Source of the DNA: Gammaproteobacteria bacterium RIFCSPHIGHO2_12_FULL_63_22
GTDB taxonomy: Bacteria; Pseudomonadota; Gammaproteobacteria; Xanthomonadales; Xanthomonadaceae
Direction of reading: 5' to 3'
Assembly: GCA_001801685.1 (NCBI GenBank)
Contig: MGYJ01000005.1
Location: 43,091 to 107,090 of the forward strand
DNA length: 64,000 nt
Shown: in pieces, positions 59,008 to 64,000 of the stretch
How the letters are laid out: every line of letters begins with the position of its first letter
Position numbering within the stretch: the stretch's first letter is position 1
Position numbers and translations under genes: made by a program
The notes under the pieces: generated by a model
What the model saw: the letters and a program-made list of their open reading frames with translations, nothing else
What the model was told of the DNA's origin: nothing
Database searches by the model: none

Positions 59008-60831
59008 ATGCTTTCAACACCCCCCGCTGCCCGCCAAACCTTGCACCGCGTCTTCGGCCACTCCCAGTTCCGCGGTGAACAGGAAGCCATCGTCGACCAC
59101 GTAGTTTCCGGGCGCGATTGCCTGGTATTGATGCCCACCGGCGGCGGCAAGTCGCTGTGTTACCAGGTTCCCGCATTGCTGCGTGAAGGCACGGCAATCG
59201 TGGTGTCACCGCTGATTGCACTGATGCAGGATCAGGTCGAGGCACTGGAACAACTCGGCGTGCGCGCCGCGTTCCTGAATTCCTCGCTCAGCACCGAAGC
59301 TGCGTCCGCCGTCGAGCGCGGCCTGCTCAACGGCGACTACGATCTGCTCTATGTCGCGCCCGAACGCCTGCTGATGCAGCGCTTCCTCGGCCTGCTCGAC
59401 CGCTGCACCATCGCCTTGTTCGCCATTGACGAGGCCCACTGCGTCTCGCAATGGGGCCACGACTTCCGCCCGGAATACCGCGAACTCAACCTGCTGCACG
59501 AACGCTGGCCCGACGTGCCGCGCATCGCGCTCACCGCCACGGCCGACAAGCCGACCCGCGATGAAATCGTCGAGCGCCTCGGCCTGCAGGACGCGCGCCA
59601 ATTCATCAGTTCCTTCGACCGGCCCAATATCCGCTACCGCGTCGCGCAGAAGGACAACGCCAGAAGGCAACTGCTCGATTTCCTCGCCACGCACAAGGGT
59701 GAGGCCGGCATCGTCTATTGTCTGTCGCGCAAGAAGGTGGACGAAACCGCCGCCTTCCTGTGCCAGCACGGCGTGAAGGCCCTGCCCTACCACGCCGGCA
59801 TGGACGCGGCGAAGCGCAGCGCCAACCAGCGCCGTTTCCTGCGCGAGGAAGGCATCGTCATCGTCGCGACCATCGCCTTCGGCATGGGCATCGACAAACC
59901 CGACGTGCGTTTCGTCGCGCACATGGACCTGCCGAAATCCATCGAAGGCTATTACCAGGAAACCGGCCGCGCCGGCCGCGACGGCGATCCCGCCGATGCC
60001 TGGCTTTGTTATGGCCTGGGCGACGTGGTGATGTTGCAGAAGATGATCGACGGCGGCGAAGCCAGCGACGAACGCCGCTGGCTGGAACGCCGCAAGCTCG
60101 ACACCCTGCTGGGCTATTGCGAATCCACCCGCTGCCGCCGCCAGGTGCTGCTTTCAAGCTTCGACGAAATCTATCCGCGCGATTGCGGCAACTGCGACAA
60201 CTGCCTGGAACCCGTGCAGACCTGGGATGCGACGGATGCCGCGCGCAAGGCGCTGTCCTGCGTCTATCGCAGCGGGCAGCGGTTCGGCGCCGCGCACCTC
60301 ATAGACATCCTGCGCGGCGGCAACACCGAACGCATCGTGCAGTTCGGCCACCAGCAACTGAGCACTTTCGGCATTGGCCAGGACATCGACGCGCGCCAAT
60401 GGAAAGGCGTATTCCGCCAATTGGTGGCAATGGGCCTGCTGGAAGTGGATGCCGAAGGCTACGGCGGCCTGCGCCTGACCGATGCCAGCCGGCCCGTGCT
60501 CAAAGGCGAGAAAACCGTCTTCCTGCGCCAGGAAAGCGAACGCGTCCGGACGAAGTCCACGCGCGGAGGATCCGGCGCCTCCGCAACTGTCGCGATGGCC
60601 GCAGCCGACGCGCCGGTCTTCGAAGCCTTGCACGCGCTTCGCGCCGACCTCGCGCGCGAACAGAACCTCCCCGCCTACGTGATCTTCCACGACGCCACCC
60701 TGCGCGAAATGGCGGCGCAACGTCCCCGCACGCTGGGCGAGCTGGGTCGCATCAACGGCGTGGGCCTGTCGAAGCTCGAACGCTACGGCCCACAGGTACT
60801 GGCCACGCTGCAGGAAGCCGAAGCCGCCTGA
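59008..60831 (+). CDS. recQ: ATP-dependent DNA helicase RecQ
   Basis: A 607-residue 3'-5' DNA helicase of recombination and repair. Walker A T-G-G-G-K-S is at residues 44-49, the D-E-A-H box near 138-141, and [10 protein letters not shown] (motif VI) near 318. The RQC zinc cysteines ([16 protein letters not shown]) are at about 370-395, with a winged helix and a C-terminal HRDC domain (about 525-600). ATG 59008 matches the family start. It follows 87 bases after the unknown gene. Confidence 0.97.
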   Translation: MLSTPPAARQTLHRVFGHSQFRGEQEAIVDHVVSGRDCLVLMPTGGGKSLCYQVPALLREGTAIVVSPLIALMQDQVEALEQLGVRAAFLNSSLSTEAASAVERGLLNGDYDLLYVAPERLLMQRFLGLLDRCTIALFAIDEAHCVSQWGHDFRPEYRELNLLHERWPDVPRIALTATADKPTRDEIVERLGLQDARQFISSFDRPNIRYRVAQKDNARRQLLDFLATHKGEAGIVYCLSRKKVDETAAFLCQHGVKALPYHAGMDAAKRSANQRRFLREEGIVIVATIAFGMGIDKPDVRFVAHMDLPKSIEGYYQETGRAGRDGDPADAWLCYGLGDVVMLQKMIDGGEASDERRWLERRKLDTLLGYCESTRCRRQVLLSSFDEIYPRDCGNCDNCLEPVQTWDATDAARKALSCVYRSGQRFGAAHLIDILRGGNTERIVQFGHQQLSTFGIGQDIDARQWKGVFRQLVAMGLLEVDAEGYGGLRLTDASRPVLKGEKTVFLRQESERVRTKSTRGGSGASATVAMAAADAPVFEALHALRADLAREQNLPAYVIFHDATLREMAAQRPRTLGELGRINGVGLSKLERYGPQVLATLQEAEAA

Positions 60832-60882
60832 CGCCACCGGCCTTGCGCTATCCTCGCCACTCGCGCCTGCGGAGCCTGACCC

Positions 60883-62997
60883 TTGAACCATCAACAAGCC
60901 CGGATCGACGCGGGCCTGGCCCTTCTGGTCGGCCTCGCAGCCTTCCTGCTCTTTTGCGATGGCGGCGCCATCCTCGACCCTACCTACACCGACTGGCTGA
61001 TGGTCGGCGACCCCGCGTCGGGTTGGCTGGGCTGGCAGTTCTTCCGCGAAACGCCCTGGCTGCAATGGCCGCTCGGCGCCAATCCCAACTATGGCGCCGA
61101 ACTCGGCAGCGCCATCGTCTTTTCCGACTCCATCCCACTGCTGGCATTTTTCTTCAAGCCCTTCGAAGCGTGGTTGCCGCAATCATTCCAGTACTTCGGT
61201 TTGTGGCTGGCCGGCTGTTTCATGCTGCAGGCCTTCTTCGGCTGGAAACTCCTGAAGCTGCTCTCGACCGATCGCTGGGTGCCATTGCTGGGCGCGGCAT
61301 TCTTCGCGATCTCGCCCATTCTCACCATGCGCCTGTTCGGGCATTACGCGCTGACCGCCCACTGGTTGATCCTTGCCGGGCTATACCTCTACATGCGGCC
61401 CGAAGCCTCCGCCCGCTACTGGATCGCATTGCTCGGCATTGCTGCCTTGGTGCACGCCTACCTGCTGCTCTTCCTGCTCGCGCTCTTCGGCGCCGACCTG
61501 GTCCAGCGCGCCTGGCTGGGACAGCGCGACTGGCGGCAATCCGCGACCTGCCTCGTCGTTGCAGCCGGCGTCGTGATCGGACTCATGTGGGCGACGGGCT
61601 ACTTCATGCTGGGTGGCATCGGCGGCGTGGGCGTAGGCAACGAGCCTTACGGCCGTTACCACATGAACCTGCACGCGTTGCTCGATTCGGAAAACCTCTA
61701 TTCGCGCATCGTGCTCGATCGGAAGGGTGGGCCCGGCGATTACGAAGGCTTCGCTTTTTTCGGAACCGGCATGCTGCTGCTTGCCGTCGCAGCCCTGCCG
61801 TCGCTGCTCGAGCGCCGCGTTTCGGCACCGCTGGCAAGGTGGCTGCCGATCACCCTCGCGGCCGTCGGCTTCATCGTGGTGGCGCTGTCCAACCGCATCG
61901 CCCTGGGGCAGACGGAACTCTTCCACTATCCGCTGCCAGACCTTGTCAGCCCGCTTACCAGCGCGTTCCGCGTTTCCGGCCGCTTCATCTGGCCCGTTTA
62001 TTACCTGGCCTACCTCGCCATCTTCTTCCTGATTGCCACCCGAATGCGCGCAGGCACGGCGCGGGTGTTGCTGCTAGGCATGCTGGTCTTCCAGATCGTT
62101 GACAGCGCCTACGCCTGGCGTCATTTCAGCGTCGTGCTGGCCCGTGACCAGGCGTGGACGTCGCCCATGCAATCGCCCGTGTGGACACGGCTGGCCACGC
62201 AATACAGAAAGATCAGCGTGATGCGTCCCCACAACAATTCGAAGGAATGGATCGCCCTGGCCGATTTCGCGTCCCGCCATCACATGGCGACCCAGGCTGG
62301 GTCGTTCGCGCGCGTACAGCCCGAGCGCGAAGCACAAGCCCGCGCCCAGGCAGAACGGGCCGTCATGCAGCAAGCCTTCGAAGACGATGTCTTGTATGTC
62401 TTCGAGGACGACGATTTGTGGCGCCTCGTCCTGTCACAGCCGCAGGGCCAGCGATTCCTCGGCACCATCAATGGCTTCCGCGTGATGGCGCCCAAGGGCT
62501 GCGCGCACTGCACACCAGCCGAAATTCGGCCGGAGTCAGGCGCGGGCGCCGCGGGACTTTCCTTCGGCGAGACCGTCGCCTTCAATGCCGGATCGAAAGG
62601 CGCAGGCTTGCTGGCATCCGGCTGGTCGGGCAATGAGCCGTGGGGCACGTGGTCGAGTGCAAGCTCGGCAGTCGTGGTACTCGACTTGGGCGAGATGCCA
62701 ACCACCGACATCATCCTGATGATCAAGGGCTCGGCCTATCTCGCGCCGAAGCATCCATTCCAGGAAATTGCCGTCTTCGTCAACGACCAATCCGTTGCGG
62801 AACTGCGCTACGAAGCAGGTGGCGAAACCACGCGCCGCGTGCGCGTGCCGCAGGCCGTCGCCGCCGCGCGCGACGGTCGGTTGGTGCTGCGATTCGAATT
62901 CCGCAATCCGGCGTCGCCGGCATCGGTGGGCGCAAGCGCCGACGATCGACTGCTCGGCCTCGGCCTGGAATCAATCCAGGTGCAGGCGGCGGATTAG
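60883..62997 (+). CDS. DUF6311 membrane protein
   Basis: A 704-residue protein with about ten hydrophobic helices in residues 10-405 and a C-terminal extracytoplasmic domain of about 300 residues rich in beta-structure. The pattern T-D-W-L-M-V-G-D-P-A-S-G-W-L-G-W and G-Y-F-M-L-G-G-I-G-G matches DUF6311, a group resembling GT-C membrane glycosyltransferases. No substrate is known. The start is TTG 60883, with GGAG upstream; the next ATG would delete the first helix. Possible role in envelope polysaccharide modification. Confidence 0.75.
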   Translation: MNHQQARIDAGLALLVGLAAFLLFCDGGAILDPTYTDWLMVGDPASGWLGWQFFRETPWLQWPLGANPNYGAELGSAIVFSDSIPLLAFFFKPFEAWLPQSFQYFGLWLAGCFMLQAFFGWKLLKLLSTDRWVPLLGAAFFAISPILTMRLFGHYALTAHWLILAGLYLYMRPEASARYWIALLGIAALVHAYLLLFLLALFGADLVQRAWLGQRDWRQSATCLVVAAGVVIGLMWATGYFMLGGIGGVGVGNEPYGRYHMNLHALLDSENLYSRIVLDRKGGPGDYEGFAFFGTGMLLLAVAALPSLLERRVSAPLARWLPITLAAVGFIVVALSNRIALGQTELFHYPLPDLVSPLTSAFRVSGRFIWPVYYLAYLAIFFLIATRMRAGTARVLLLGMLVFQIVDSAYAWRHFSVVLARDQAWTSPMQSPVWTRLATQYRKISVMRPHNNSKEWIALADFASRHHMATQAGSFARVQPEREAQARAQAERAVMQQAFEDDVLYVFEDDDLWRLVLSQPQGQRFLGTINGFRVMAPKGCAHCTPAEIRPESGAGAAGLSFGETVAFNAGSKGAGLLASGWSGNEPWGTWSSASSAVVVLDLGEMPTTDIILMIKGSAYLAPKHPFQEIAVFVNDQSVAELRYEAGGETTRRVRVPQAVAAARDGRLVLRFEFRNPASPASVGASADDRLLGLGLESIQVQAAD

Positions 62998-63006
62998 CGT
63001 GAAGGA

Positions 63007-63082
63007 TGGTGGGTCGTCCGAGACTCGAACTCGGGACCAAAAGATTAAAAGTCTTCTGCTCTACCAACTGAGCTAACGACCC
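63007..63082 (-). tRNA. tRNA-Lys (anticodon TTT)
   Basis: A 76-nt cloverleaf on the minus strand: acceptor GGGTCGT pairs with ACGACCC, the D-arm is GCTC-AGTTGGTA-GAGC, the anticodon loop CTTTTAA (anticodon TTT), variable TGGTC, and the T-arm CCGAG-TTCGAGT-CTCGG. Discriminator A and CCA are encoded. It decodes AAA/AAG. Confidence 0.97.
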
Positions 63083-63088
63083 ATCCGG

Positions 63089-63109
63089 AAAAAACCCGGC
63101 GTGGCCGGG
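63089..63109 (-). terminator. Intrinsic terminator-like hairpin before tRNA-Lys
   Basis: Minus strand: CCCGGC-CAC-GCCGGG followed by TTTTTT, a 6-bp GC-only stem with U6. It probably ends the queC transcript. It lies only seven bases before the tRNA 5' end. Confidence 0.65.
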
Positions 63110-63115
63110 GTGCGC

Positions 63116-63121
63116 ATTCTA
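63116..63121 (-). promoter_or_regulatory. Putative -10 box of tRNA-Lys with GC-rich discriminator
   Basis: Minus strand TAGAAT is directly followed by GCGC, the GC-rich discriminator typical of stringently controlled stable-RNA promoters. No clear -35 is seen. Transcription would start at the terminator-like hairpin. Confidence 0.4.
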
Positions 63122-63144
63122 ACCGAATCGCCCTTTGCCGCGCA

Positions 63145-63834
63145 TTACGCCCCGGCGCGGTATCGCGTCGGATCAGGCACCCCGGCGCTGGCGAAGCCCT
63201 CGGCGCGCAGCCGGCAGGCATCGCAGAGCCCACAGGCCCTGCCCTCTGCATCGGCCTGGTAACAGGACACGGTTCGGGAAAAATCCACGCCCAGGCGCAT
63301 GCCTTCACGCACGATATCGGCCTTCGACATCCGCATCAGCGGCGCCTGTACGGTCATCCGCCGGCCCTCCACGCCCGCCTTTGTCGCCAGGTTGGCGAGG
63401 GTTTCAAACGCCGCGATGAACTCGGGCCGGCAGTCGGGATAGCCCGAGTAGTCCACCGCATTCACGCCACAATGAATCTCGCCGGCACCCAGCACTTCGG
63501 CCCAGCCCAGGGCCACCGACAACATGATCGTATTGCGCGCCGGCACATAGGTGACCGGAATGCCGGCACTGGCCGACTCCGGCACGTCGATGTCGGCAGT
63601 CAGCGCGGACCCGCCGATGCTGCGCAAATCAACGATCACGGTCTTGTGCCCGATCGCGCCCTGCGTCGCCGCCAACTCGGCCGCCGCCGCCAGCTCGGCG
63701 CCATGGCGCTGTCCATAACTGACGGACAGCGCAAAACAATCAAGCCCACGCTCGCGCGCCAAGGCCAGCACGACGGCGGAGTCCATGCCGCCTGAGACCA
63801 GCACGACTGCTCTTTCAGGAGTCTTCACGTTCAT
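63145..63834 (-). CDS. queC: 7-cyano-7-deazaguanine synthase QueC
   Basis: A 229-residue ATP-pyrophosphatase enzyme that converts 7-carboxy-7-deazaguanine to preQ0, on the queuosine pathway. The PP-loop [10 protein letters not shown] is at residues 10-19. The zinc site is S-C-Y-Q near 189 and C-G-L-C-D-A-C near 200. P-A-R-N-T (about 95) binds substrate. ATG 63834 fits the family; the frame opens at 63870. Its co-location with a tRNA gene is common but the Lys tRNA is not a queuosine target. Confidence 0.95.
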   Translation of the reverse strand: MNVKTPERAVVLVSGGMDSAVVLALARERGLDCFALSVSYGQRHGAELAAAAELAATQGAIGHKTVIVDLRSIGGSALTADIDVPESASAGIPVTYVPARNTIMLSVALGWAEVLGAGEIHCGVNAVDYSGYPDCRPEFIAAFETLANLATKAGVEGRRMTVQAPLMRMSKADIVREGMRLGVDFSRTVSCYQADAEGRACGLCDACRLRAEGFASAGVPDPTRYRAGA

Positions 63835-64000
63835 GGTGCCTATTGTCGCTTGCGCACGGTCAGCCGTCACCTTGTCGCCACTGGCGATCGCCGGCTTTCA
63901 TTTTGAGTCGCCACACGGAATCGGCTTGGTCAAAATAAAATCCGGCGCTCGCCCGCAACTTCCTGCGCGGTCTGGGTCTTCACGGCAACACCCTGCTGTT
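63835..64000. other. Window end, unassigned 166 bp
   Basis: No complete gene is seen after the queC start. A minus-strand frame open from the window edge ends in TGA near 63929, giving about 22 residues which might be the end of an upstream gene, but I could not recognise it. Confidence 0.4.

Noticed and set aside
59718..62102. A 794-codon open frame on the plus strand across recQ and the DUF6311 gene
   Set aside because: Arg/Pro/Ala-rich composition without domains; it overlaps two well-supported genes in another frame, as often in high-GC DNA.
63835..64000. Partial queE or other gene at the window end
   Set aside because: The short open frames there match no family I know; too little sequence to decide.

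Overview
This 64 kb window is a gene-dense, high-GC chromosomal segment from a gammaproteobacterium of the Xanthomonadales (Lysobacterales), most like Lysobacter, Xanthomonas or Rhodanobacter relatives. The evidence is the suf operon headed by the Xanthomonas-type Rrf2 regulator, the order hda-perM-CDP-alcohol phosphatidyltransferase-DUF2066-purM-purN, the kdsD-kdsC-lptC-lptA-lptB-rpoN-hpf-hprK-rapZ-ptsH run, an eukaryote-like SET-domain protein, and a REP element with a GTAG-type stem next to a RAYT-like gene elsewhere in the window. I see no prophage, CRISPR array, rRNA operon or intact insertion sequence. One tRNA gene (Lys, TTT) is present.

Layout. 0-7.8 kb: the 3' end of an EF-G-like factor, a helix-hairpin-helix protein, a SET methyltransferase on the opposite strand, then the regulator-sufBCDS operon with a GNAT and a Rieske-type ferredoxin attached. 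7.8-12.3 kb: a Fur-boxed TonB-dependent siderophore receptor with a PepSY membrane partner, HutD, a RAYT-like protein that has lost its catalytic residues, and a ComEA-like protein. 12.5-22.6 kb: an M20 peptidase, cysD-cysNC, a nucleotide-sugar cluster (manC, tviB, epimerase) and the divergent amgK-murU pair. 22.6-28.7 kb: hda, perM, a phosphatidyltransferase and DUF2066 on the minus strand, then purM, purN and DUF3108. 28.7-29.3 kb is the only long non-coding gap and holds a 22-bp inverted repeat. 29.3-41.2 kb: murA-ibaG divergent from the LPS-transport/rpoN/nitrogen-PTS-like operon, mgtE, and an ECF sigma/anti-sigma pair facing a small membrane gene. 41.2-56.6 kb: mrcB-TPR lipoprotein-yoaA-tsaB, a two-domain glycosyltransferase, and hrpA, relA and a TPR membrane protein. 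56.6-64 kb: dps, a PadR regulator with an unknown partner, recQ, a DUF6311 membrane protein, tRNA-Lys and queC.

How the genes fit together. Much of the window serves the envelope: LPS core and transport (kdsD/kdsC/lptCAB), peptidoglycan synthesis and recycling (murA, mrcB with a probable LpoP-like activator, amgK-murU, rapZ), and surface polysaccharide precursors. A second theme is iron and Fe-S homeostasis (suf operon, Fur-boxed receptor, dps). Regulatory DNA is unusually readable: the Rrf2 gene, the padR gene and the receptor gene each carry an operator laid over a promoter, and the sigma factor and its divergent neighbour share a mirrored, identically spaced promoter motif.

Most interesting points: the mirrored ECF promoters; PadR coupled to an orphan 'permease-prefix' protein; an HprK-HPr pair with no EI or EIIA genes and a REP where ptsI is expected; the catalytically dead RAYT; and the long inverted repeat. 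Assignments rest on reading the sequence and on family knowledge; no database search was run.
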